A DNA stretch of 64,000 nt, from assembly GCF_029892105.1 (NCBI RefSeq), contig NZ_JARZAJ010000025.1, forward strand, positions 33,748-97,747, read 5' to 3'. Numbering within the stretch: the stretch's first letter is position 1; each line of letters opens with the position of its first letter. Both the position numbers and the translations under genes were made by a program. Shown piece by piece: positions 34,944 through 48,749 of this stretch. Source of the stretch: Kitasatospora sp. GP82 (GTDB taxonomy: Bacteria; Actinomycetota; Actinomycetes; Streptomycetales; Streptomycetaceae). The notes beneath the pieces were generated by a model. That model had not been told where the DNA came from, searched no databases, and saw only the letters and a program-made list of their open reading frames with translations.

Positions 34944-35110
34944 GACTCCCTTTCCCCGGAAGCGGGCCGACTGCCCGACGGGTCTGGCCGGGTCCGTCAG
35001 TCTTCCGGATTTCGGCGGCGCGACGGCGACGGCACGCGAGGTGGGCTCGGGTGTCACGCCATAGTGTGGGTGGCCGTTGGGCTGTTCTCCGTACGCGATG
35101 GTGCAGAGAG

Positions 35111-35146
35111 CCCGGGGGCGCGGGTGGTGGATCTCGCGCCCCCGGG
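35111..35146 (-). terminator. Hairpin between treS and pep2
   Basis: 12-bp perfect stem CCCGGGGGCGCG (35111-35122) with 35135-35146 and a 12-base loop. It lies about 90 bases beyond the treS stop. Confidence 0.7.
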
Positions 35147-35233
35147 GGTGAAGCCGGATGGATCGTTACTTCGCGACCGGGCCCATCCCCGTTCGCGCGG
35201 GGAGTGCTCGGCCGGCCGCCGTTCTCACGAGCG

Positions 35234-36933
<1,700 letters not shown>

Positions 36934-36937
<4 letters not shown>

Positions 36938-39117
36938 TGAGGGTTCCTCCGAACCGTGAGGATGTGGGCCGGGCCCGTGGTGGGGTCGAGTCGGACGTAG
37001 TTGTGCCTCGCCCAGGTGTAGGCGGCGCCGGTGAGTTCGTCGTGCACGCTCAGGCTGTGGTCGCCTTCGAGGGTGATGGTGGCTTCCTGGGCATGGTGCG
37101 GATCGAGGTTGACCACGGTGATGACGTGGTCGACCAGGCCGTCGGTGGTGGTGGCCTTCTTCGAGTACGCGAGGATGCGGTCGTTGTCGGTGGGGTGGAA
37201 GGTGATGTTCCGCAGCTGCTGGAGGGAGGGGTGCCGGCGCCGCAGCCGGTTGAGGGTGGTGATCAGCGGGGCCAGGGTGTCGGGGCTGTTCCAGTCGCGT
37301 GGGCGCAGCTCGTACTTCTCCGAGTGCAGGTACTCCTCGGACCCGGGGTGGGCGGGCTCGTTCTCGTAGTGCTCGTAGCCCGCGTAGATGCCCCAGGTGG
37401 GGGCGAGGGTGGCGGCGAGCGCGGCGCGTACGGCGAAGGCGGCCCTGCCGCCGGTCTGCAGATACCCGGGCAGGATGTCGGGGGTGTTGGCGAAGAAGTT
37501 GGGGCGCATGTACGCGGCGGTCTCGTCGGCCAGTTCGGTGAGGTACTCGGTGAGTTCCTGCTTGGTGTTGCGCCAGGTGAAGTACGTGTAGGACTGGTGG
37601 AAGCCGATCTTCCCCAGGGTGTGCATCATCGCGGGCCGGGTGAACGCCTCGGCGAGGAACAGTACGTCGGGGTCGGTACGGGCGATGTCGCCGAGGACCT
37701 TCTCCCAGAACACCACCGGTTTGGTGTGGGGGTTGTCGACCCGGAAGATCCGCACCCCGTGGGCCATCCAGTGGCGCAGCACCCGCAGGGTCTCCTTGAC
37801 CAGGCCGTCGAAGTCCTGGTCGAAGTTGACCGGGTAGATGTCCTGGTACTTCTTGGGCGGGTTCTCGGCGTAGGCGATGGTGCCGTCGGCCCGATGGGTG
37901 AACCACTCGGGATGCTTGTTGACCCAGGGGTGGTCGGGGGAGCACTGGAGGGCGAAGTCGAGGGCGACTTCCAGCCCGAGGGCGCTCGCCTCCGAGACGA
38001 AGTGGTCGAAGTCCTCGACGGTGCCCAGGTCGGGGTGGACGGCGTCGTGGCCGCCCTCGGGGGAGCCGATCGCCCAGGGCGAGCCGACGTCGTGCCGACC
38101 GGCGGTCAGGGTGTTGTCGGGGCCCTTGCGATAGGCGCGGCCGATCGGGTGGATCGGGGGCAGATAGACGACGTCGAAGCCCATCGCGGCGATCGCGGGC
38201 AGCCGCTCGGCGGCCGTGCGGAAGGTGCCGGAGACCGGCGGAAGGTTGCCGTCCGGGTCCACCACGGCGCCTTCGGAGCGCGGGAAGAACTCGTACCAGG
38301 ACCCGAACAGCGCCCGGGGGCGGTCCACCTGGAGCGGCAGCGGGCGGGAGGCGCTCACCAGCTCGCGCAGCGGGTAGCGGGCCAGCCGGTCCGTCACCTC
38401 GGGGGCGAGGGCGGCGGCCAGGCGGCTGAGCGGGGGCAGTCCGGGATCGCGCAGCGCGTCCACCGCGGCCAGGACCAGCGCGCGCCCCTCCTTCTTCGGC
38501 ACACCACCGGCGGCGCGTTCGAGCAGTTGCGCGCCCTCCTCAAGCACGAGCGCCGTGTCGATCCCGGCAGGGAGCTTCACCGAGGCCGTCTTGCGCCAGC
38601 TCGCCACCGGGTCGGCCCAGGCTTCCACCAGGTACGACCAGCGCCCCGGGGCGCTCGGGGCGACATGCGCGCCCCAGCGGTCGGTACCGGGCGCCAGCTC
38701 GCGCATCGGCGTCCACGGGCCGCTGCGGCCGCGCGGGTCGCGCAGGACCACATTGGCGTTGACCGCGTCATGGCCCTCACGGAAGACGGTGGCCGTGACC
38801 AGGAAGCTCTCGCCGACCACGGCCTTGGCCGGGCGGCGCCCGGCGTCGATCAGCGGGGTGACGTCCAGGACGGGGATGCGGCCGATCACGGTGTCGCTCT
38901 CTGTCGTCTTGCGGGCTGGAGCCCTTCGGGAGGTTGCCTTCCGGGGGGTGGTGGTCTTGCCGGCCCTGCGGGGGGTGGCGGTCCTGTCGGCCGCAGTCTG
39001 ACGGTCAGGAGTCCGGCGGGTCGCCGCGCGTGGGGCCGGCAGTGGCGGCTCCGCTTCGGAGGGGGTGTCGGGCTCGCCCGCCACCGAGATGGACTGGTCC
39101 CGCGTGTCGCCGTGCAT
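36934..39117 (-). CDS. glgE: Alpha-1,4-glucan:maltose-1-phosphate maltosyltransferase
   Basis: 727 residues from ATG 39117 with AGGAG six bases upstream. GlgE extends alpha-glucan with maltose from maltose-1-phosphate. Catalytic residues are the nucleophile D461 (RVDNPHTKPVVFWE) and acid E490 (FLAEAFTRPAMM); each is 67 positions later than Asp394 and Glu423 of S. coelicolor GlgE. The extra length is an N-terminal tail: residues about 28-72 are almost only Arg, Lys, Thr, Ala and Pro. The enzyme core starts at about IGRIPVLDVTP. First gene of the glgE-treS operon and divergent from glgP. Confidence 0.96.
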
Positions 39118-39717
39118 GCCAAACTCCTGCCCGAGATCGGCGGCAGCTCCCGCAGGCCGGTGCGGAGCCAAGGGGAGTACCGGGGAAACTGCATGGGTGA
39201 GGGAGGACGTACGGCCGGAAGAACTGCCCGCGCCGCCGTGCGCGCGTCCCGGCACGCAGTCCTCGGAGCACGCCCCGGAGCGACCCAGCCCACTCGAGAA
39301 CGAGCGAACGGAGGGCCAGGACACGCGTGAGGACCGCGGCTGAGGCCGAATGGGCGAAGAAGGCTGTGATGGTTCGTCAACGCAAGAGTTTTCCGGCCGT
39401 GGGGCAGCAGGGAGGCGCCACCCGGATCGCACTCCCCGCGGTACCAACGACCTTTGTGCATCCTCGCACCACCGGCAAGCCCTGCGTATGGGTAAGCGCG
39501 CGATTTCGGACGGTAGGCAGGGGCATATCGGCCAGCGGAAACGTAGCTGTTCCCGACTGTTCACGCGCCAGGAGCGCGTCCAGCAGGTCGTTTGCGCCCC
39601 TGTGCGCCCCCTGTACGGCCGAGTGCGCCGAATGTGATCTCACCAATAGCCCGAACGGGTGCGCACTACGACAGTTGACGGTCCATCACCACCTTTCCGG
39701 GGTCTAGGCTTCACGGC
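39118..39717. other. Divergent glgE/glgP control region; no gene seen
   Basis: 600 bases. No frame with family resemblance. At the right end TAGGCT (39705-39710) sits seven bases before the glgP GTG and there is no ribosome site, so glgP may be leaderless. TTGACG occurs at 39674-39679, too far from TAGGCT (24 bases) for a standard pair. The synthetic and degradative glucan genes share this region, so coordinated or opposing control is likely (inference). Confidence 0.5.
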
Positions 39718-42417
39718 GTGAAGGCAATCCGCAGATTCACCGTCCGCACCGTCCTGCCCGAACAACTCCAGCCGCTGCACGAACTCGCGCTCAACCTCCG
39801 CTGGTCCTGGCACCCGGAGACGAGGGAGCTCTTCCGCTCCGTCGATCCCGAGGTCTGGGCCGCGGTCGGCGAGGACCCGGTGCGGTTGCTCGGCGAGGTC
39901 CCGGCGACACGGCTGGCCGCGCTGGCGGCCGACCGCCGCTTCCTGCGCAGACTCGGCGACCTCCACGACGACCTGCGCGACTACCTGACCGGCCCGCGCT
40001 GGTACCAGTCCGCCCGGTCACCCGGCGACGGCAGCGGCCCGCTGCCCGCCGCCATCGCCTACTTCTCGCCCGAGTACGGCATCGCCGCCGCGCTGCCCCA
40101 GTACTCCGGCGGCCTCGGCATCCTGGCGGGCGACCATCTCAAGGCCGCCAGCGACCTCGGGGCACCGATCATCGGCGTCGGCCTGTTCTACCGGCACGGC
40201 TACTTCCGCCAGTCGCTCTCGCGCGACGGCTGGCAGCAGGAGCGCTACCCGCTGCTCGACCCGGACGAGCTGGCCGTCAGTCTGCTCCGGGAGAGCGACG
40301 GCAGCCCCTGCCGGGTCGACCTGGCCCTCCCGGCCGGGCGCACCCTTGCCGCCCACATCTGGAAGGCCCAGGTCGGGCGGGTGCCACTGCTGCTGCTCGA
40401 CTCCGACATCGAGCCCAACAGCGCCGCCGACCGCAACGTCACCGACCGCCTCTACGGCGGCGGCAGCGAGCACCGGCTGCTCCAGGAGATGCTGCTCGGC
40501 ATCGGCGGCGTCCGCGCCGTGCGGACGTACTGCCGGCTCACCGGCCACCCCGAGCCCGAGGTCTTCCACACCAACGAGGGCCACGCCGGCTTCCTCGGCG
40601 TCGAGCGGATCCGCGAGCTCGTCACCGAGCGGGAGAAGGGGGCCGACTCCCCGGGACTGGACTTCGCCGCCGCCCTGGAGGCCGTCCGGGCCGGTACGGT
40701 CTTCACCACCCACACCCCCGTACCCGCCGGGATCGACCGCTTCGACCGCGACCTGGTGGCCCGTCACTTCAGCGGCGACGCCGCGCTCGCCGGGGTGCCC
40801 GTCGAGCAGGTGCTCGCCCTCGGTGCCGAGACCTGGGCGGACGGGGACCCCAAGCTGTTCAACATGGCCGCGATGGGCCTGCGCCTGGCCCAGCGGGCGA
40901 ACGGCGTCTCCACCCTGCACGGCGAGGTCAGCAGGTCCATGTTCAACGGGCTCTGGCCGGGCTTCGACGCCACCGAGGTGCCGATCACCTCGATCACCAA
41001 CGGCGTCCACGCCCCCACCTGGATCGACCCGGCCGTGGTCAGGCTCGGCGCCACCGAACTCGGCCTGGAACGCGCCGAGGACGCCATGATGACCGGCGAG
41101 GCCAAGCGCTGGACGGACCTGGAGCGGATCGGCAACGCCGAGATCTGGGAACTGCGCCGTACCCTGCGCGGCCAGCTGGTCGAGGAGGCCCGCCACCGGC
41201 TGCGCGCCTCCTGGCGCCAGCGCGGCGCGGGCGACGCCGAGCTCGGCTGGGTGGGCGCCGCCCTCGACCCGGACGTGCTCACCATCGGCTTCGCCCGGCG
41301 CGTCCCCTCCTACAAGCGGCTCACCCTGATGCTGCGCGACCAGACCAGGCTGCGGGAGCTGCTGCTGCACCCGACCAGGCCGGTGCAGATCGTGGTCGCC
41401 GGCAAGGCCCACCCGGCCGACGACGGCGGCAAGCGGCTGATCCAGCAGCTGGTCGCCTTCGCCGACGACCCGGCGGTACGCCACCGGATCGTCTTCCTGC
41501 CCGACTACGACATGGCCATGGCCCAGCACCTCTACCCGGGCTGCGACGTCTGGCTGAACAACCCGCTCCGCCCGCTGGAGGCATGCGGCACCTCCGGGAT
41601 GAAGGCGGCCCTCAACGGCTGCCTCAACCTCTCCATCCTGGACGGCTGGTGGGACGAGTGGTACGACGGCCAGAACGGCTGGGCCATCCCCACCGCCGAC
41701 GGCGTCGGCGGCACCCTCGACCCGGACAGCGTCGAGGCCGAGCGGCGGGACGACATCGAGGCCGCCGCGCTCTACGACCTGATCGAGCACCAGGTCGCCG
41801 CCCGGTTCTACGACCGGGGCGCGGACGGGCTGCCGCACCGCTGGATCGCCATGGTCCGGCACACCCTCGTCACCCTCGGCCCGAAGGTACTGGCCGGGCG
41901 GATGGTCAGGGAGTACGTCGAGCGGCTGTACGCACCGGCGGCCGTGGCCCGGCGGGAGCTGGCCGAGGCACCAGGGGAGGCCGCGAACGCCGGGGCCCGG
42001 GAGCTGGCGGAGTGGAAGGCCAGGGTCCGGGAGGGCTGGCCGGCCGTGCGGGTGGAACACGTCGAGGCCGAAGGGCTGGCCGAGGCCCAGGAGCTGGGCT
42101 CCACGCTCATGCTCCGGGTGCAGGTCTCGCTCGGGGCGCTGGAGCCCTCCGACGTGGAGGTCCAGGTGGTCTCCGGGCGGGTGGACGAGAGCGATGCGAT
42201 CTCGGACGGCCTGGTCCTGCTGCTCAAGCCCGCCGGCGGCCCGGACCTGGACGGCCGCCAGCGCTACGAGGGCTCGCTCGAACTCTGCCGCACCGGCCCG
42301 TTCGGCTACACCGTGCGAGTCCTGCCCACCCACCGCCTGCTCGCCTCCCCGGCCGAGCCTGGCCTGATCGCCCTCCCGGCGGAGACCTCGGGAATGGACA
42401 CCGGCCCCTTGCGCTGA
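39718..42417 (+). CDS. glgP: Alpha-glucan phosphorylase, actinobacterial type
   Basis: 899 residues from GTG 39718. It releases glucose-1-phosphate from alpha-glucan using PLP. The N-terminal 110 residues (LPEQLQPLHELALNLRWSW) are the DUF3417 region of this GT35 subgroup. The PLP-binding lysine is in ACGTSGMKAALNGCLNLS; FHTNEGHAGF and VPSYKRLTLML are other conserved stretches. The C-terminal 130 residues form an extra beta domain. It breaks down what glgE/glgB make. Confidence 0.95.
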   Translation: MKAIRRFTVRTVLPEQLQPLHELALNLRWSWHPETRELFRSVDPEVWAAVGEDPVRLLGEVPATRLAALAADRRFLRRLGDLHDDLRDYLTGPRWYQSARSPGDGSGPLPAAIAYFSPEYGIAAALPQYSGGLGILAGDHLKAASDLGAPIIGVGLFYRHGYFRQSLSRDGWQQERYPLLDPDELAVSLLRESDGSPCRVDLALPAGRTLAAHIWKAQVGRVPLLLLDSDIEPNSAADRNVTDRLYGGGSEHRLLQEMLLGIGGVRAVRTYCRLTGHPEPEVFHTNEGHAGFLGVERIRELVTEREKGADSPGLDFAAALEAVRAGTVFTTHTPVPAGIDRFDRDLVARHFSGDAALAGVPVEQVLALGAETWADGDPKLFNMAAMGLRLAQRANGVSTLHGEVSRSMFNGLWPGFDATEVPITSITNGVHAPTWIDPAVVRLGATELGLERAEDAMMTGEAKRWTDLERIGNAEIWELRRTLRGQLVEEARHRLRASWRQRGAGDAELGWVGAALDPDVLTIGFARRVPSYKRLTLMLRDQTRLRELLLHPTRPVQIVVAGKAHPADDGGKRLIQQLVAFADDPAVRHRIVFLPDYDMAMAQHLYPGCDVWLNNPLRPLEACGTSGMKAALNGCLNLSILDGWWDEWYDGQNGWAIPTADGVGGTLDPDSVEAERRDDIEAAALYDLIEHQVAARFYDRGADGLPHRWIAMVRHTLVTLGPKVLAGRMVREYVERLYAPAAVARRELAEAPGEAANAGARELAEWKARVREGWPAVRVEHVEAEGLAEAQELGSTLMLRVQVSLGALEPSDVEVQVVSGRVDESDAISDGLVLLLKPAGGPDLDGRQRYEGSLELCRTGPFGYTVRVLPTHRLLASPAEPGLIALPAETSGMDTGPLR

Positions 42418-42443
42418 ACGCTCTACTGCGGCGGCAGCGCATT

Positions 42444-42483
42444 AGGGGCGCGGGTCGGCTGTGCGCGACCGAGCCGCGCCCCT
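42444..42483. terminator. Bidirectional terminator
   Basis: AGGGGCGCGG (42444-42453) pairs with CCGCGCCCCT (42474-42483), with an inner GTCG/CGAC stem, between the convergent glgP and ABC transporter genes. The arms resemble the dispersed GGGGCGCG repeat. Confidence 0.78.
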
Positions 42484-42519
42484 CGGGGTCAGCCTTGTCG
42501 TGCGCACTCCCGGGGGGTG

Positions 42520-44403
42520 TCAGACCAGGCTTTCGCGCCAGGCTTGGTGGAGGTTGGCGAATCGGCCCTGGCCGCTGATCAGGTCGGCCGGGGTGCCGTC
42601 CTCGACGATCCGGCCCTGGTCCATCACCAGTACGCGGTCGGCGATCTCCACCGTGGAGAGCCGGTGCGCGATGATCACGGCCGTTCGGCCCGCCAGCACC
42701 GTACGCATCGCACGCTGCACCGCCTGCTCGCCCGGGACGTCCAGCGAGGAGGTGGCCTCGTCCAGGATCAGCACCGCGGGGTCGGCGAGCAGTGCGCGGG
42801 CGAAGGCCACCAACTGGCGCTGCCCCGCGGAGATCCGGCCGCCGCGCTTGCGGACGTCGGTGTCGAAGCCGTCGGGCAGCGCCGCGATGAACTCGTACGC
42901 GCCGATCTCCCTGGCAGCCTGCTCGACCTCCTCGCGGGAGGCTCCGGGCCTGCCGATGGCGATGTTCTCGGCGACCGTGCCGGAGAACAGGAAGGACTCC
43001 TGCGTCACCATGACCACCCCGCGCCGGAGTTCGGTGGTGGAGAGGTCGCGCACGTCCACGCCGTCCAGGGTGACCCGGCCGCTGGTCGGGTCGTAGAACC
43101 GGGCCAGCAGTTTGGCCAGGGTGGACTTGCCCGCACCGGTCGCGCCCACCACGGCGGTGGTCTGTCCGGCCGGCAGCACGAGGTCGAAGGGAGGCAGTAC
43201 CTCCTTCCCCGTCCGGTAGGCGAAGCGGACCTGCTCGAAGGACACCTCGCGGCCCTTGCCCGCTGCTCGTCCGCCCGCCTCCGGGCCGGCCGGCAGTTCC
43301 TTCGGCTCGGTGGGCTCGGCGACGGTCGGCTCGTGCGCCAGCAGTCCGGCCATCTTCTCCAGGGCGGCGGCGGCCGACTGGTAGCTGTTCAGGAACATCG
43401 CCAGCTGGTCGATCGGGTCGTACAGCCGCCGCAGGTAGAGCACGAAGGCGGTGAGCACGCCCAGCGCCAGGCTGCCGTCGTCGACCAGGAAGGCGCCGAG
43501 CACCACGACACCGGTGATCCAGGTGTTGGCGACGGCCCGGGAGACGCCGACGTATCTGGCCATCTCCAGCAGGCCGTCCGCCGTGGCGATGGCGGACTGG
43601 CGGTTGACCGTGCCGAAGGACTCGTTGTTGGCGGCCTCGCGGCGGAAGGCCTGCACCGGGCGGATGCCGTTCATGGTCTCGCTGAACTTGACGATCACCC
43701 CGGCGACGGCCGTCCGCGACCGGCGGTAGACCCGCAGCGAGCGGCGCCGGAACGAACGGATGCTCAGGTACATCGGCAGGAAGGAGATCAGGGCCGCCAG
43801 GCCGAGGCGCCAGTCCATCACCACCAGCACCACGCTGATGTAACAGACCGACAGGATCACCGTCAGCAGCTCCTGGAGCCCCTCGGAGAGCAGTTCGCGC
43901 AGGGCGTCCACGTCGCTGGTCGCCCGGGAGATGATCCGGCCGGAGGTGTAGCGCTCGTGGAAGTCCAGGCTGAGCCGCTGGGCGTGCCGGAAGATCCGGC
44001 CGCGCAGGTCGAGCAGGATGTCCTGGTTGATCCGGCCGCTGAGGCGGATGAACATCCGCTGGAGCACGGTGCTCAGGGCGCCGCAGCCGAGATAGGCGGC
44101 GACCACCGCGATTAGCGGGCCGCTGTCGTGGTCGCGCAGCGCCGGGATGCCCCGGTCCATCGCGAAGGCGACCAGCAGCGGCCCCGACTGCAGCGCGGCC
44201 TGCTGCACCAGCACCACCAGCATCGCGAAGGCGATCCGGCGGCGGTGCGGGCCGAGCAGTTCACGCAGCAGGGCGCGGGCGGCGCCGGGCGGGACGGGGA
44301 TGTCCTCGTCCTCGCCGGGCGACGGGAGTTCGTCGGCCTCGGCGGGGCTCTTGGCAGGCTCGTCCGGCTCGGCCGGCTTGGCGGGCTCGACAATGGTGGT
44401 CAT
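42520..44403 (-). CDS. ABC exporter half-transporter (canonical ATPase half)
   Basis: 627 residues from ATG 44403. The first 55 residues are acidic and Pro-rich; a six-helix exporter membrane domain (about 60-355) and a nucleotide-binding domain follow. The latter has VGATGAGKSTLAKLL (Walker A), RISAGQRQLVAFARAL (signature) and VLILDEATSSLD (Walker B with catalytic Glu), and the H-loop IIAHRLST. It is coupled by an ATGA overlap to the partner gene at 44400, whose Walker B Glu is replaced, so the two are expected to form a heterodimeric exporter. The substrate is unknown. Confidence 0.93.
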   Translation of the reverse strand: MTTIVEPAKPAEPDEPAKSPAEADELPSPGEDEDIPVPPGAARALLRELLGPHRRRIAFAMLVVLVQQAALQSGPLLVAFAMDRGIPALRDHDSGPLIAVVAAYLGCGALSTVLQRMFIRLSGRINQDILLDLRGRIFRHAQRLSLDFHERYTSGRIISRATSDVDALRELLSEGLQELLTVILSVCYISVVLVVMDWRLGLAALISFLPMYLSIRSFRRRSLRVYRRSRTAVAGVIVKFSETMNGIRPVQAFRREAANNESFGTVNRQSAIATADGLLEMARYVGVSRAVANTWITGVVVLGAFLVDDGSLALGVLTAFVLYLRRLYDPIDQLAMFLNSYQSAAAALEKMAGLLAHEPTVAEPTEPKELPAGPEAGGRAAGKGREVSFEQVRFAYRTGKEVLPPFDLVLPAGQTTAVVGATGAGKSTLAKLLARFYDPTSGRVTLDGVDVRDLSTTELRRGVVMVTQESFLFSGTVAENIAIGRPGASREEVEQAAREIGAYEFIAALPDGFDTDVRKRGGRISAGQRQLVAFARALLADPAVLILDEATSSLDVPGEQAVQRAMRTVLAGRTAVIIAHRLSTVEIADRVLVMDQGRIVEDGTPADLISGQGRFANLHQAWRESLV

Positions 44404-46220
44404 CGGGCAGGGCTCCCTTCGAGCGTCGAAGCGGACTCGCCCGACATCAGCTCGCGGTAGGTCGGCGAGCTCTTCATCAGCTCCTGGTGGGTACCGACGG
44501 CGGTGATCCGGCCCTCGTCCAGGACGGCGACCCGGTCGGCGAGCAGTACGGTGCTCGGGCGGTGTGCCACCACCAGTGCGGTTGTCCCGCCGAGCACCTG
44601 ACGGAGCGCCTGCTCGACCAGGGCCTCGGTGTGCACGTCCAGGGCCGAGAGCGGGTCGTCCAGCACCAGGAAGCCGGGCTCGCCGACCACCGCGCGGGCC
44701 AGTGCCAGGCGTTGGCGCTGACCGCCGGACAGGCTCAGTCCCTGCTCGCCGACCTGGGTCTCGACCCCGGCGGGGAGCCGCTCGACAAAGCCCGCCTGAG
44801 CCGTGGCCAGGGCGGCGTCGAGCTGCTCGGCGGTGGCGTCGGGGGAGCCCATCAGCACGTTCTCCCGGACGGAGGCGGAGAACAGGGTCGGTTCCTCGAA
44901 GGCGACCGAGACCAGTTCGCGCAGCCGGTGGCGGGGGATGTCCCGGATGTCCCGGCCGTCCAGGGTGATCCGGCCCCCGGTGGCCTCGTAGAGGCGGGGG
45001 AGCAGCGCGGTGAGGGTGGTCTTGCCGCTGCCGGTGGCGCCGACCAGGGCCAGCGTCTCGCCGCGCCGGATGTGCAGGTCGATACCGCGCAGCAGGTCGG
45101 GGGAGTCGGCGGGGGCGTCCGGGTAGCGGAAGTGGACGCCGGTGAACCGGATGCCCTCGTCGGCCACGACGGGGAGTCCCAGGGGCTGTTCGGGGTGCTC
45201 GGGCTCGTCCAGCACCTCGAAGAAGCGGTCCGTCGCGGTGGCGGCCTCGTTGGCGTAGGCGAGCAGCCAGCCGAGCGACTCGACCGGCCAGCGCAGCGCG
45301 AGCGCGGTGGAGAGGAAGGCGACCAGGGTTCCGGTGGTCAGCTCGTCGTTGGCCACCCGGACGGCGCCGACCGCGAGGGCGCAGCCGAGGGCGAGTTCCG
45401 GCAGGCCGGTGATCACGGCCCACAGATTGGCCAGCATATCGGCCTTCTCCAGCTCCGTGCCGCGCAGTTCGCGGCTCTGCTGCCGGAAGCGCTCGGCCAT
45501 GGTGCGGTGGCGGCCGAACGCCTTGAGGATCCGGATGCCGAGGATGGACTCCTCGATCACGGTGGCCAGATCGCCGTTCTGGTCCTGGGCGCGGCGGGCG
45601 ATGGCGGCGTAACTGCGCTCGAAGTGACGGGTGAGCAGCATCAGCGGCAGCATGGGCAGCAGGGCGATCAGGCCGAGCCGCCAGTCCAGGGCGAACATCA
45701 GTGCCGAACCGGTCAGGAAGACCAGGGAGTTGACGATCAGGAAGACGATGGGGAAGGCCAGGAAGAGCCGCATGGTGAACATGTCGGAGGTGGCCCGGGA
45801 GAGCAACTGCCCCGACGGCCAGCGGTCGTGGAAGGAGATCGGCAGGCGCTGGAGCTTGGCGTAGAGGTCGCCACGCATGGCGCTCTCCACCCGGGCGAGC
45901 GGGCGGGCCACGATCACCCGCCGGACACCGAACAGGCCCGCCTCGATCAGGCCGAGCAGCAGGAGCAGTCCGGCGAGCGGCCAGAGCGCGTTCAGGTCGT
46001 GGTCGGCGATCGGGCCGTCCACGATGCTGCGGAGTACCAGCGGGACCACCAGCACGCTGACGGAGGCGATGAGCGCGGCGGCGACCGAAGCGGCGATCCG
46101 CCAGCGGACTTCGCGCGCGTAGGGCCACAGCCGCAGCAGCGAGCGCACCGTGGACCGGCGTATGGGGACGGGATTCTGGTTCGTGGCCATCGCCGTGAGG
46201 GTAGGCGGGGCAGTTGACAT
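44400..46220 (-). CDS. ABC exporter half-transporter (degenerate-site half)
   Basis: 606 residues. Membrane domain about residues 35-330, then a nucleotide-binding domain with VGATGSGKTTLTALL, LSLSGGQRQRLALARAV and FLVLDDPLSALD. In Walker B the catalytic Glu is Asp, the usual mark of the regulatory half of heterodimeric exporters such as TM287/288. ATG 46220 has only a weak ribosome site; ATG at about 46190 (MATNQNPVPIRR) is an alternative. First gene of the two-gene operon; lies 57 bp after glgX on the same strand. Confidence 0.92.
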   Translation of the reverse strand: MSTAPPTLTAMATNQNPVPIRRSTVRSLLRLWPYAREVRWRIAASVAAALIASVSVLVVPLVLRSIVDGPIADHDLNALWPLAGLLLLLGLIEAGLFGVRRVIVARPLARVESAMRGDLYAKLQRLPISFHDRWPSGQLLSRATSDMFTMRLFLAFPIVFLIVNSLVFLTGSALMFALDWRLGLIALLPMLPLMLLTRHFERSYAAIARRAQDQNGDLATVIEESILGIRILKAFGRHRTMAERFRQQSRELRGTELEKADMLANLWAVITGLPELALGCALAVGAVRVANDELTTGTLVAFLSTALALRWPVESLGWLLAYANEAATATDRFFEVLDEPEHPEQPLGLPVVADEGIRFTGVHFRYPDAPADSPDLLRGIDLHIRRGETLALVGATGSGKTTLTALLPRLYEATGGRITLDGRDIRDIPRHRLRELVSVAFEEPTLFSASVRENVLMGSPDATAEQLDAALATAQAGFVERLPAGVETQVGEQGLSLSGGQRQRLALARAVVGEPGFLVLDDPLSALDVHTEALVEQALRQVLGGTTALVVAHRPSTVLLADRVAVLDEGRITAVGTHQELMKSSPTYRELMSGESASTLEGSPAR

Positions 46221-46277
46221 TTATCATCCGGTTTTTGCCCCTGACAGCCGGAATCGGCCATGAGCGGGACCGGCCCG

Positions 46278-48512
<2,235 letters not shown>

Positions 48513-48749
48513 GCCGCACCCTCCCAGCGCGGGGAGTCCCGTTCCCCGCCTCCCTCTTCTTCCCTGATCGGCTGTCGCTGTCACGTGATGGCGTGCCCCA
48601 TGACGGACTGTGAACGATTCTGTCCCTCTGTTAGTCCTTCTGGCGTCCGCTGGTTGAAATCGTTCCCTCGTGTCCACCCGGCAATGCGGGTCGTTATGCC
48701 CGGCATCGGTCGGAACCGACGAGAACAACTGAGCTGGGAGGGCCGGAAC

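Noticed and set aside
39674..39710. TTGACG/TAGGCT as a standard sigma-70-type promoter of glgP
   Set aside because: The spacing of 24 bases is too long; only the -10-like element is retained as a suggestion.
40018..42333. 771-codon minus-strand frame opposite glgP
   Set aside because: Antisense shadow with no domain resemblance.
42520..46220. ABC exporter as the RiPP transporter
   Set aside because: It lies 14 kb from the precursor between conserved glucan genes and lacks a C39 peptidase domain; nothing links it to the peptide.
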